From assembly GCA_001829415.1 (NCBI GenBank), contig MIBE01000058.1:1-32682 (forward strand): a stretch of DNA of 32,682 bases, written 5' to 3'. Shown here piece by piece: positions 14,271 through 23,151 of the stretch. The notes beneath the pieces were generated by a model, which was not told the origin of the DNA, did not search any database, and worked only from the letters and a program-made list of their open reading frames with translations. The translations under genes and the position numbers were made by a program. Source of the stretch: Spirochaetes bacterium GWF1_51_8 (GTDB lineage Bacteria > Spirochaetota > Brevinematia > Brevinematales > GWF1-51-8). Within the stretch, counting starts at the first letter, position 1. Every line of letters starts with the position of its first letter.

Positions 14271-15872
14271 ATGCGTCCTATTTTTCAGAAAAGCTCCAAG
14301 CTCTGGCACCACATTCTCTGGCTGGTCTGGGCAGTCGGGTACGCGTTCTGCTTCCCGACCTACAATATGCATTTTTTAATCTGGATTATTTTCATCCCGG
14401 TGCTCATATTCTCGTACAGGCAGTCGTTCCAGAAAACCGCCGCCTACTCGTTCTTCTACAGCCTGATCTTCTGGGTGATGACGCTTTTCTGGCTGATCGC
14501 GTTTCATGAGATCAGCCTGCCGTTCCTTGTGCCCGCATACTCGTTATATAACGCCTTCTTCTTTTTCTGTATCGCGTATATCGCGAAAAAGCTCCCGAAA
14601 TACCGGGTCTTCGCATTGCCCGTGATGTGGACGGTCAACGAGCTCCTGCGCTCGACCGGCTACCTCGGGTTCCAATGGAACCTGATCGGCGACACCCAAT
14701 GGCTGAACGTCCTGTTCCTCCAAAGCGCCGACATTTGGGGCGTGTGGGGTGTGGGCTTCCTGATTCTCCTTGTCAACTCCGTGCTCGCCGAACTGGTGAA
14801 TACATGGATAGAGACCCGGAACCTGAAGGAGTCGCTTTTCAAGCACCGGGGCGCTCTCATCGCGATTACCGCCGTGGTAGCGGCGAACTTCATCTACGGT
14901 ATCATCACCTATAACTATTACGAAGACCTCGCGAATAAGTCCGAAAAGGCGAAAGTGGCGCTGATGCAGCCGAATACCGGATCGTTCGACGAATGGTGGG
15001 ACGTCCGTTGGGAGAACTACGGCAAGATATGGAAGCTGAACGCCGAGGCCGCTATCGAGAGCCCCGACCTGATCGTCTGGTCCGAGACCATGCTCCGAAA
15101 CTTTGTCTGGGTGTATATGCAGAGCTACCCGCCCGATCACCCAGTAAATTACTTCAATTCGCGATTTATAAAAATGCCTTACGAGTTCGACACGCCGATC
15201 CTCTTCGCGCACCCCGAGAAGTTAGCCGACGGCAAGAACTACAATTCGGTAGACTATATCGATCCCCGTCTGCCGGGGTACGTGACCTACGCGAAGATTC
15301 ACCTGACGCCGTTCGGGGAATGGCTGCCGTTCTATTACGTCATCCCGCCGCTGAAGAAGATGATCGAGTCTCTCGGCGCCGCGTCCTACTCGCCCGCGAA
15401 GGACTTCGTCGTCTTTACCGGGCGTAAGGGAAAGTTCGCGGTGATGATCTGCTTCGAGGATGTGTTCGCTATCCTCGCGCGCAAGTTCATCCTTCGCGGG
15501 GTGAACTACTTCCTCAACGCCACGAACGACGGATGGGCATACCGTTTCGATGTGGGGGGGCCGTTCCCTCTCTGGCAGCATATCGCAGGAGTCGCGGGAG
15601 TCGCGATTTCGGTGCGCCGTCCGATCGCGCGCGCTGTCAATACCGGTGTCAGCGGGGTTGTACACGCTAACGGCAAGATGGATATCTCGCCCGTCCCGAT
15701 CTATACCGACGGGTACTATGTCACCGGCATTCCGGTCATCGATGAAAACATCCAGACGATATTCGTAAAAATCGGATACCTGTTTCCCTACCTCGTCACG
15801 CTTCTCGCCGCCGCCGCGATGGTCTATGCGGTTTTCGGCGTCAAGCATAAAGAGGAAAAACATAACGTATAG
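14271..15872 (+). CDS. lnt: Apolipoprotein N-acyltransferase
   Basis: A 533-residue inner-membrane enzyme that adds the third acyl chain to the N-terminal cysteine of lipoproteins. About six hydrophobic segments fill residues 15-225, and one more lies near the C-terminus (about 505-525). Between them is the nitrilase-like catalytic domain with the expected Glu-Lys-Cys triad: E272 in VWSETM, K342 in YAKIHLTPFGEW, C394 in VMICFED. The later NATNDGW and the RRPIARAVNTGVSG block are also typical. Its presence implies a diderm envelope and fits the several lipoproteins in the window. GAGGAG precedes the ATG; hisZ follows after nine bases. Confidence 0.95.
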   Translation: MRPIFQKSSKLWHHILWLVWAVGYAFCFPTYNMHFLIWIIFIPVLIFSYRQSFQKTAAYSFFYSLIFWVMTLFWLIAFHEISLPFLVPAYSLYNAFFFFCIAYIAKKLPKYRVFALPVMWTVNELLRSTGYLGFQWNLIGDTQWLNVLFLQSADIWGVWGVGFLILLVNSVLAELVNTWIETRNLKESLFKHRGALIAITAVVAANFIYGIITYNYYEDLANKSEKAKVALMQPNTGSFDEWWDVRWENYGKIWKLNAEAAIESPDLIVWSETMLRNFVWVYMQSYPPDHPVNYFNSRFIKMPYEFDTPILFAHPEKLADGKNYNSVDYIDPRLPGYVTYAKIHLTPFGEWLPFYYVIPPLKKMIESLGAASYSPAKDFVVFTGRKGKFAVMICFEDVFAILARKFILRGVNYFLNATNDGWAYRFDVGGPFPLWQHIAGVAGVAISVRRPIARAVNTGVSGVVHANGKMDISPVPIYTDGYYVTGIPVIDENIQTIFVKIGYLFPYLVTLLAAAAMVYAVFGVKHKEEKHNV

Positions 15873-15881
15873 GAGCGGGTT

Positions 15882-16880
15882 ATGACAAACCGTTATCTCG
15901 AATACATGCTCTACGAATCCGACGTCGACCCTATCGGCCTGCCCGACGGGATCAACTTCCTGAGCGACGCGCGCGGGAGCGAGATCGACGAGCAGATCCA
16001 GAAAGTCTCGCACCTGTTCCGTGTGAAGGGTTACTCAAAAGTCATCCCGCCGATATTCGAATACTACGAAACGTTCGAAAAGGGTTCGGGGTATAACATC
16101 GCCCGTAAATCGTTCAGCTTCAAGGATAAGGACGGCAAACTGCTGTCGCTCCGTTACGATATGACGACCCCGATCGCGAGAATGGTCGCGATGAAGCACA
16201 GCCATAAGGATATGCCGCTCAAGTTTTATTACCGGGGCGATGTGTTCCGCGAACAGCCGCTCCATACCGGGAAGCCCCGCCAGCTCAGGCAAGTCGGGCT
16301 CGAGTATATCGGCAACGACGGCATCGACGCGGATATCGAGACGATCAATATTCTGGGCGAATCGCTCGCCGTGCTCAATAAGAACTACCGGATCGTCCTC
16401 GGCGATGTCAAGCTCTACTCGCATATTCTCTCCCAGCTCAAACTCGACCAGCACCAGACCGACGCCGTCAACGCGACGCTCCTGAAGAAGGACGTCACAT
16501 CGCTCGGCCTCGTGCTCGATAATGTGCAGGGTATCAGCCAGTACAAGTCTATCCTGCTGAAACTCCCGTACTTGGTCGGGGCGCCGAAGAACGTCCTCGC
16601 CCGGCTTAAGGAATTCTCCGAAATGGGATTCAGCATCTACACCGACCGTCTGATGAGCATTATCGATAAATTAGATAAAAAGGTCAAGAAAAACATAGTG
16701 CTCGACCTCGGGCTTGTCAAGGACTTCTCGTACTATACGTCGACGACGTTCGAGGGATATATAGACCATGTCGGGTATGCGGTCGCGAACGGCGGACGTT
16801 ACGACCAGCTCTTCAAGGCGTTCGGGCAGGATTTTCCCGCCGTCGGTTTCGCCATCGATATCAGCTACTACTATCAATAA
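15882..16880 (+). CDS. hisZ: ATP phosphoribosyltransferase regulatory subunit HisZ
   Basis: A 332-residue paralog of histidyl-tRNA synthetase. It contains the class II core motifs RVKGYSKVIPPIFEYYETF, YYRGDVFREQP, LRQVGLEYIG and NGGRYDQL...PAVGFAID. The C-terminal anticodon-binding domain of a true HisS (usually over 400 residues) is absent. The histidine-recognition loop DYYTG is altered to SYYTS. These facts point to HisZ, which activates the short form of HisG at the first step of histidine synthesis. hisG is not in the window, but its short form can be predicted elsewhere. GGAGCGGG precedes the ATG. Pairing of hisZ with purA is known in other bacteria. Confidence 0.87.
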   Translation: MTNRYLEYMLYESDVDPIGLPDGINFLSDARGSEIDEQIQKVSHLFRVKGYSKVIPPIFEYYETFEKGSGYNIARKSFSFKDKDGKLLSLRYDMTTPIARMVAMKHSHKDMPLKFYYRGDVFREQPLHTGKPRQLRQVGLEYIGNDGIDADIETINILGESLAVLNKNYRIVLGDVKLYSHILSQLKLDQHQTDAVNATLLKKDVTSLGLVLDNVQGISQYKSILLKLPYLVGAPKNVLARLKEFSEMGFSIYTDRLMSIIDKLDKKVKKNIVLDLGLVKDFSYYTSTTFEGYIDHVGYAVANGGRYDQLFKAFGQDFPAVGFAIDISYYYQ

Positions 16881-16897
16881 GCATACAGGGGAAGGTT

Positions 16898-18163
16898 ATG
16901 GTCAAACTGGTAATCGGGATACAATGGGGCGACGAAGGGAAAGCGAAGGTGGTGGACTATCTGGCCTGCGACGCGGATTATGTCGTCCGTTTCCAGGGCG
17001 GCGCCAATGCCGGTCATACGGTGTTTGTCGACGGCAGGAAGTATGTATTTCACCTCGTCCCCTCCGGCCTTCTCCATCCGAAAACCAGCGTGGTCATCGG
17101 TAACGGCGTAGTCGTCGATATCGAGGCGCTTCTCGGCGAGCTGAAAGAGATATCGCAGGGTGTTTCCCTCGACGGCCGCGTGTTCATCAGCCGCCGCGCG
17201 CATGTCGTCCTGCCGTTCCATAAACTGATGGACGGCGCGAAAGAGGAGAAGTCGGTCCAGAAGATCGGCACGACACGCAGAGGGATCGGTCCGGCGTATA
17301 TCGATAAAGCCGACCGCGTAGGCATCCGTGTCTGCGACCTTTACCAGCCGGGACTGGAAACCAAGATCGAGGCCGCCACCGAGGTCAAACGCTTCCTTCT
17401 CGAAAAATACTACGGGATGACAAATCTCCCGTCAATCCCGGAAATAACCGACAGCCTCTACAAACAGGCCGAAGCGATCAAGGGCTACACCGCCGATACG
17501 GAACTTCTTCTCCAGAACGCGTACCGGCAGGGTAAATTTATCCTGATGGAAGGCGGACAGGGAAGCCTGCTCGACGTCGATTTCGGCACCTACCCGTTTG
17601 TCACCTCGTCGAACACCATCTCGCCGGGGATGTTCTCCGGCACCGGGATCGGGTATATTCCCGACCTCGGAATAGTGGGCATCGCGAAGGCGTATATCAC
17701 GCGTGTAGGCGAAGGGCCGTTCCCGACCGAAGAGACGGGTGCGATAGGCGAGTCTATCCGCCGGAAGGGCAAGGAGTTCGGGGCGACCACGGGGCGTCCG
17801 AGACGCTGCGGCTGGCTCGATACGGTGATCGGCCGTTACTCAATCGGCATCAACGGCGTCCAGGAGATATTCATGACGAAGCTGGACGTCCTCGACGAAC
17901 TCGAAACAATAAAAGTCTGCACCGCATACGAGCTGGACGGTAAAAAGATCGATTATCCCCCCGCATCCGCAGAAGAACTAAGACGCGTCAAGCCGGTCTA
18001 TCAGGAACTGCCGGGGTGGAAGGCCTCGACATTCGGCGCGAGAAAGTACGGCGAGCTCCCCGCGAACGCACGGAGCTATATCGAGTACGCCGAAGCCAAA
18101 CTTGGGTGCCGGATATCGTATATCTCCACCGGGTTCGAGCGGGAAGACGTGATAATCCGGTAA
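16898..18163 (+). CDS. purA: Adenylosuccinate synthetase
   Basis: A 421-residue enzyme joining IMP and aspartate with GTP, the first committed step to AMP. The P-loop-like QWGDEGKAK (residues 9-17), with catalytic D12, and H40 in GGANAGHT are present. So are RRGIGPAYIDKADRVGIR, the EGGQGSLLDVDFGTYPF segment, and the C-terminal GATTGRPRRCGWLD. Length is standard. One departure is A16 in place of the usual glycine of GKGK. It is transcribed after hisZ with a 17-base gap. Strong palindromes follow within ten bases of its stop and may end the operon. Confidence 0.96.
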   Translation: MVKLVIGIQWGDEGKAKVVDYLACDADYVVRFQGGANAGHTVFVDGRKYVFHLVPSGLLHPKTSVVIGNGVVVDIEALLGELKEISQGVSLDGRVFISRRAHVVLPFHKLMDGAKEEKSVQKIGTTRRGIGPAYIDKADRVGIRVCDLYQPGLETKIEAATEVKRFLLEKYYGMTNLPSIPEITDSLYKQAEAIKGYTADTELLLQNAYRQGKFILMEGGQGSLLDVDFGTYPFVTSSNTISPGMFSGTGIGYIPDLGIVGIAKAYITRVGEGPFPTEETGAIGESIRRKGKEFGATTGRPRRCGWLDTVIGRYSIGINGVQEIFMTKLDVLDELETIKVCTAYELDGKKIDYPPASAEELRRVKPVYQELPGWKASTFGARKYGELPANARSYIEYAEAKLGCRISYISTGFEREDVIIR

Positions 18164-18170
18164 GAATTAC

Positions 18171-18229
18171 GCACAATGATTGTGCATTTTGTGCATTCGG
18201 CTAATGCACAATCGAACGTCCATTGTGCA
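18171..18229. promoter_or_regulatory. Cluster of TGTGCA inverted repeats between purA and the HD-GYP gene
   Basis: GCACAAT (18171-18177) pairs with ATTGTGC (18179-18185) around one base. TTGTGCATT (18189-18197) pairs perfectly with AATGCACAA (18203-18211). A further ATTGTGCA stands at 18222-18229. There is no T-run, so an operator cluster is at least as likely as a terminator. A weaker TGTGC/GCACA hairpin (28237-28253) lies in the fliP leader. Confidence 0.6.
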
Positions 18230-18338
18230 GTCTCTCCATTTAAAAACTCTATGACCTCTATTCCGGAAATGCCGCTGTATTTCCTTGATTTGCTTGCCGA
18301 TTTATATTATGATGAATCCGTCGGAACGGAAGGTGACA

Positions 18339-19934
18339 ATGGAAAAGGATACTGGAAAAGGCGGAATTAACATCAGCTTCGACGAGCTAAACTGGCAGTA
18401 CTCGTTGGACGATCTCGATTCCTTCAAGGACTTGACGCACTTGATCAATCTCGCGCTCCAGAAGATCCGTGAGAATATCCCCAACTCGGTGGGGTATTTC
18501 TTCGTGCTCCAGCCCGAGTACCATGAGTACAAGGAAGTCGTCCGCGAGGGTAAGTTTTCCATCGCCGAAGATTCCGATCTGATCACCTATCTCGCGATCA
18601 AGAACGAAATCATCAACAAAAAAGATATCGGCAGCGACGTATTCTTCAAGAGCGACGACGAGAAGATACTCAATTTCCTCTTTTCAAAAGAAATGGGTGT
18701 GAACGTCATCATCCCGGTCGTCTACCGTTTCCGGATGCTCGGGTTTATCGCGATCGCGCTGAAGGACCGTGACGCCAACATCACGAAAGAAGAGAAGATG
18801 TTCCTCAAGCTCCTGAAAGAATCGCTCAAGGTCAGCCTCTTCGCCGCCATCCTGATCGACAAACGGTTTCACGATCTGCTGACCCTGGTCGATCTCTCGC
18901 GGAAGATGGAAGGTTTCGACACCTATGAGGACGTGTCCGACAGTATTGTCGAACTCGCGTCGCAAGTGGTCAATTTCGACCGGGGCGTATTCTACGAGTA
19001 CGATCCGCTTTCCGGGAAACTCTGTCCCCGTTCGATGAAACACCTCGAGGACCTGCCGGAACTCGATGTCGGACAGAGCGTATCGGGCTGTATCTTCGAA
19101 AAGAAAAAGCCCGTCATGATCAACAATATCAAAGAACACGTCTTCTTTAACGAGATTAACCGGGAGAAGTTTATCTCGTTCTCGTTCATCTCCGTCCCGC
19201 TGATCGCGTCCAAGCGCGACTTCGGCGTCCTCACTATCGCCAATTCCAAACGGAACGAAGAGTTTTCGGTCGACCACCTTTATCTTCTCAAGATCGTTGC
19301 CTCGGTCATTGTCGACGTCCTCGAGAATAAAATCCTCTATCAGCGGCTCGAGAAAAGTTATTTCGAGACGGTGAGCTCGCTCGCCACCGCGCTCGAGGCG
19401 AAGGACAAGTACACCCGGGGGCATTCCGAACGGGTGATGCATTTTTCAGTGGGGATCGCGGAGGAGATGAATATCGGGCGCGACACGCTCCGTGAGATCA
19501 AATATGCCGCGGTTCTTCACGATATCGGCAAGATCGGGATCAGCGAGAATATCATCACCAAACCCGGCAAGCTGACCGACGAGGAATACGAGGTCATCCA
19601 GTCGCACCCGGAGATCGGCGCGGACATCCTGTCGTCGGTGGACTTCCTGAAGAACGCGAAGGAATTTGTCCGTTACCACCACGAGAAGATCAACGGCACG
19701 GGGTATTACGGTAAAAAGCTCGGGGAGTTCCCTTACGAGGCGATGATCATCGCGCTCGCGGACAGCTTCGACGCCCTGACCAGCGACCGTCCTTACAGGA
19801 AAGCCACCCATCCCGAGATCGCGCTCAAGGAACTGAAAAAGTCCGTGGGCAAACAGTTCGACCAGCCGACATTCGACGCATTTATACGTTATCTGAAAAA
19901 GAACAATATGGTGCGTCAATCCCTTCTGTTATAG
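18339..19934 (+). CDS. GAF-domain HD-GYP phosphodiesterase
   Basis: A 531-residue cytoplasmic protein. Residues about 15-175 look like a first, diverged GAF-type sensory region. About 185-335 is a clearer GAF domain (VPLIASKRDFGVLTIAN). About 345-525 is an HD-GYP domain, which hydrolyses cyclic di-GMP. Landmarks are HSERV, LHDIGKIGI with H394-D395, and HPEIGADIL. Then come H447-H448 in HHEKINGTGYYGKKLG, and ALADSFDALTSDRPYR. The signature HHExxDGxGYP is changed: Asp to Asn at 452 and Pro to Tyr at 457. The metal ligands remain. The start at 18339 was preferred over upstream in-frame starts because GGAAGG lies five bases before it. It is probably monocistronic; the c-di-GMP link to motility fits the nearby flagellar genes. 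Confidence 0.9.
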   Translation: MEKDTGKGGINISFDELNWQYSLDDLDSFKDLTHLINLALQKIRENIPNSVGYFFVLQPEYHEYKEVVREGKFSIAEDSDLITYLAIKNEIINKKDIGSDVFFKSDDEKILNFLFSKEMGVNVIIPVVYRFRMLGFIAIALKDRDANITKEEKMFLKLLKESLKVSLFAAILIDKRFHDLLTLVDLSRKMEGFDTYEDVSDSIVELASQVVNFDRGVFYEYDPLSGKLCPRSMKHLEDLPELDVGQSVSGCIFEKKKPVMINNIKEHVFFNEINREKFISFSFISVPLIASKRDFGVLTIANSKRNEEFSVDHLYLLKIVASVIVDVLENKILYQRLEKSYFETVSSLATALEAKDKYTRGHSERVMHFSVGIAEEMNIGRDTLREIKYAAVLHDIGKIGISENIITKPGKLTDEEYEVIQSHPEIGADILSSVDFLKNAKEFVRYHHEKINGTGYYGKKLGEFPYEAMIIALADSFDALTSDRPYRKATHPEIALKELKKSVGKQFDQPTFDAFIRYLKKNNMVRQSLLL

Positions 19935-19985
19935 CTTTCTGTCGTTATGGACACAGTCAAAGCGATCTATTCATCCAGCCCCTTG

Positions 19986-20016
19986 TCGCATCGAGCGAGA
20001 GCGAAGCAGTCTGTTA
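19986..20016. repeat. Partial copy of the dispersed palindromic repeat
   Basis: GAAGCAGTCTGTT at 20003-20015 is the exact reverse complement of 27494-27506 inside the palindromic element at 27360-27553. The preceding bases (TTGTCGCATCGAGCGAGAGC at 19984-20002) look like the outer arm of the same family. The repeat lies between two convergent genes and contains the stop codon of the lipoprotein gene. Confidence 0.45.
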
Positions 20017-22902
20017 AAAATTAAACGGTAACGAATCCTTCTTCTTCCTGAAATTATTCTTCAGCTCTTTCAGCACGTTCTCTTCCGCTTCGGAGGTCAG
20101 CGCGGCCTGCGGGTCCTTCGAGATATCCTCCACCGACGACGACCATGCGGCACCGTAGCCGTATCCGGTCACATCCCAGATCGTATCGCCGCCGGGCTTC
20201 ATCAGACGCATCTGGAGGAAATGCGCCTCGGAGTAAACCTGATCGCTCCCGTCGGGGCCGGAGATTTCCTGCGGCTCGCCCTGCTGTTCCTTGACATACT
20301 CGCCCGCCAGAAGGATATCGCAGCCCTTCTGCGCCGCGTCGTCCTTTGACTTCACCGGGTAACAGTCGAACCCGTTCAACTCGAGCGCGTTCAGCAGGGG
20401 AAGATAGGTATAGGCGAAATAGCCGAGTTTTTTATAGTTTTTCTGTTCTGGGAGAAAACGCGATACCGCCTCGGTCACCGCGAACGGGAAATAGACGTTA
20501 TCGAGACTGGCTGAAAGAAGCTCGAACTTTTTCATCTTCCCAAGCGCGAGAGCCGCGGGATAATAAAGAGTTTTATCTTTGAGAAATTTCGCGATATCGC
20601 CGGCGACATTATCCGTCCCGAGTTCGCCCAATGTTTCGATCACGGCGTACGCGAGTTCTTTGTTCCGCAGGAGATTTTGCCCAGCCTTGTTATCTTCCCC
20701 GAAAAATACTCCGCCGAGATTGATACCGGCGTTCTTATTCCCCGAAAGCCCCATCATCTTGACACAGTTGATCTTCGTCGCAAGCGGAACGTCGGAGGCG
20801 GTGATATTCTGCAGGAGTCCGTCGAGGTACTCGTCGAAAACCTGTTTCTCCTGGATCTGCGTAAGCGAATCGAGGATCGCGGAATGCAGGAGAGAAAGGC
20901 CGGGGTTTTTCAGGAATTGGACGAACAGGTCGATCACGTTCTTGTCGTTCAGCCCGGAAAATATCTCGACAATCGTCCGCATCGACTGCAAAGGGAAGTT
21001 CCCGGAACGCAGAAGAAGCAGAAGCGGAGTAAACTTCTTCCGGTCGATATTCTCTTTATAGGAAACGCTTTTCAGGATACCGAGAAGTTCGTCAAGCTGC
21101 GGGTGGATTTTATCCGGGACGGTGATCAGTCCGATCAGCGGCGAAATGGAGTTACTGCCGAGCATGACCAGGGCTTCCTTTTCCAGCTTGAGCGGGTCCT
21201 GCCTCACCAGTTCGTTAATCATCTCTACGAGGTCGGAATCGATATTGTTCATAATCAGGAAATCGCGGGACACATCCGGGTGCGATTTCGCGAGATAGAT
21301 CGTCGCGGCCTTCATCACCGTCTGTCTCGCCTGCCACTCCAAACCGTCGACGAGATTGGTGATTTTCTGGAAGTAGGACAACGTATCGAACGAGACGATG
21401 CCGGAAAGATTCCTGAATACCGCGGTCATCTTCTTCGCGAACACGAAGTGCGAGACTGAGGCATCCGGGACGACCAGCGTGTCGAGGATTTTTTTCGCCC
21501 CCGCGATATCGTCCTTCGAGAGGTTCATCGCGAATGCGCTCTGGAACTCGGCAAATTGCGTGATATCGCTGATATCCCCGGTTTTGGCAAAACGGTAGGA
21601 GTTGGTCGGGTCGAACGGCGCGAGGGCAAGCGCGATCTTCCGGAGCACCGCGTTGATATTCGTCGTAAAGTTCGTCATCTGAAACGCGGTCTGAAGGTGG
21701 TTCTGGAAGCCCGTGGGGAGTTTTAATAACAGGGCCGTGACATTCTCGATCACGCCGAGTTTATACTGATCGTCAAGGATCATCTTCACGAAAAAGACCG
21801 AGCGAGCGGGGTCCTTCGCGACCAGATCGAGAGCGATCTCCGATAGAAGTTCGGAATAAATGTCGTTATTGAAAAACAGTTCCCGCAGGAACTCGATCCC
21901 CGATACGAGGTCTTCCTTCAGACGGTACTTCGCGATACTCAGGAGCATCTTCGACTTCTCGAACTCCTCTTTAGTATTGCGCGCGGTGCCGACCGCGTAG
22001 TTCAGAAGCCCGTCGGCTTTCTTGGGATCGATATCTTCAAACAGTCCGCTCAGTTCGAGGATGCTGTCGATGTTCTTCTTGATCTTCATCGCGTAACGGT
22101 ACGCTTGATCGGGGTCGTATGGTAAAAACCCCTTCGCGAGGTAGTAGTTCGCCTTGTCCGCGAACACCCGTCCTTCCATAGCGGAAATAACACCTTCGAT
22201 CTGCGCGATCCGGTTGCCGTTCTCTTCTTCGCCGGATACTGCGTACACGATCTTCGACACAGCCTGAACGAAATCGAGGCGGTACTCGTCCTTGGACAGG
22301 TATTGACGGAGGTCGAAGGCCTGCTTAATCAGGTCGGAGCCTTCTTTCTTCTTCAGGCTGTAATAGGAACTCCCGAGTTCCATCAGCAGGATCGACTTCA
22401 TCGCGAGCGCGTCCTCGCCCTGAAGGGATGCCACATGCTTGTTCAGTTCGGTCATGATCTTCCACGAGTAGTCCGGGTTGAGGGTGATGAAAAGCGAAGT
22501 GATCTGTATCCTCGCGCGAAGCTGGAGGATCGGGTCGCGGATGAAATCGGACAATTTCAGCGCTATCATCAGGTTCGATATCTGACGGTCGTCGTGATAG
22601 GCTTTATTCGTCACAAGGCCGATCAACGGGTTAATCGAGAATTCCTGCGAATTGACAAGCCCGAGTTGGGCGGCATAGGAAATGGTTTTATCCTGCGAAC
22701 GGAGCGCGGTCAGGAGGAAAGGGATATCCTTTTCCGCGAAACGGATAGGCGACGACGCCTCGATGATCCATTTCGCCGCCGCGAGCGCTTCCTGTTTCTT
22801 CGATGAAACCAGTTCTTCGGCGGGGTTTCCGCATGACGCCAAGAATAAAAAGATGAAGACGATATTGGCCGGGACGATATTTTTCTTCATGAATGACAGC
22901 AT
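20014..22902 (-). CDS. Large HEAT-like repeat lipoprotein
   Basis: A 962-residue protein with a lipoprotein signal peptide ending LASC, so C24 is lipidated. The mature part is nearly all helical. HEAT-type repeats can be recognised near both ends: SQDKTISYAAQLGLVNS and INPLIGLVTN early, and ISPLIGLIT, LAYAVIETLGELG and YYPAALALGKMKK late. A C-terminal domain (about the last 130 residues) is less helical and carries VYSEAHFLQMRLMKPGG. It should be a large envelope-anchored alpha-solenoid scaffold; I do not recognise a named family. The start was set at 22902, where GAGGGG lies six bases upstream. The frame extends to 22986 but without such a site. A good promoter lies upstream. Confidence 0.85.
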   Translation of the reverse strand: MLSFMKKNIVPANIVFIFLFLASCGNPAEELVSSKKQEALAAAKWIIEASSPIRFAEKDIPFLLTALRSQDKTISYAAQLGLVNSQEFSINPLIGLVTNKAYHDDRQISNLMIALKLSDFIRDPILQLRARIQITSLFITLNPDYSWKIMTELNKHVASLQGEDALAMKSILLMELGSSYYSLKKKEGSDLIKQAFDLRQYLSKDEYRLDFVQAVSKIVYAVSGEEENGNRIAQIEGVISAMEGRVFADKANYYLAKGFLPYDPDQAYRYAMKIKKNIDSILELSGLFEDIDPKKADGLLNYAVGTARNTKEEFEKSKMLLSIAKYRLKEDLVSGIEFLRELFFNNDIYSELLSEIALDLVAKDPARSVFFVKMILDDQYKLGVIENVTALLLKLPTGFQNHLQTAFQMTNFTTNINAVLRKIALALAPFDPTNSYRFAKTGDISDITQFAEFQSAFAMNLSKDDIAGAKKILDTLVVPDASVSHFVFAKKMTAVFRNLSGIVSFDTLSYFQKITNLVDGLEWQARQTVMKAATIYLAKSHPDVSRDFLIMNNIDSDLVEMINELVRQDPLKLEKEALVMLGSNSISPLIGLITVPDKIHPQLDELLGILKSVSYKENIDRKKFTPLLLLLRSGNFPLQSMRTIVEIFSGLNDKNVIDLFVQFLKNPGLSLLHSAILDSLTQIQEKQVFDEYLDGLLQNITASDVPLATKINCVKMMGLSGNKNAGINLGGVFFGEDNKAGQNLLRNKELAYAVIETLGELGTDNVAGDIAKFLKDKTLYYPAALALGKMKKFELLSASLDNVYFPFAVTEAVSRFLPEQKNYKKLGYFAYTYLPLLNALELNGFDCYPVKSKDDAAQKGCDILLAGEYVKEQQGEPQEISGPDGSDQVYSEAHFLQMRLMKPGGDTIWDVTGYGYGAAWSSSVEDISKDPQAALTSEAEENVLKELKNNFRKKKDSLPFNF

Positions 22903-22945
22903 GGATGCCCCCTCAATTTCAACTGAGACAAATAATAAGAATACT

Positions 22946-22974
22946 ATTGTATTCGACTTTCGGGTAAAAGTCAA
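22946..22974 (-). promoter_or_regulatory. Sigma70-type promoter for the HEAT-like lipoprotein
   Basis: On the minus strand TTGACT (22974-22969) and TACAAT (22951-22946) are 17 bases apart, some 44 bases upstream of the ATG at 22902. It supports the internal start chosen for that gene. Confidence 0.7.
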
Positions 22975-23087
22975 GCCTGAGCTCAACCTGCCCCCGTTAT
23001 CCGCATGATCGAGAAGTGTGTAATTCTCACACCGGCTATCTGTTACTGAGACGGGCGCGGGATAGGAAATTCATTCCCGCCCTATTT

Positions 23088-23116
23088 TTGATTATCCGCG
23101 TTTTTTTTGTTACAAT
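23088..23116 (+). promoter_or_regulatory. Sigma70-type promoter for the secreted-protein/beta-barrel pair
   Basis: TTGATT (23088-23093) and TACAAT (23111-23116) are 17 bases apart, 36 bases upstream of the GTG start at 23152. A GC-rich hairpin (about 23052-23081) lies just before it. Confidence 0.55.
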
Positions 23117-23151
23117 ATAGCCCAACGGGTTTTGAACGAGAGGAGGACTGA

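Noticed and set aside
15882..16880. Histidyl-tRNA synthetase (hisS)
   Set aside because: Too short, no anticodon-binding domain and altered histidine-binding loop; HisZ fits better.
23052..23081. GC-rich hairpin before the secreted-protein gene as a terminator
   Set aside because: No plus-strand gene ends upstream, and the gene upstream on the minus strand starts rather than ends there; left as an unassigned hairpin.
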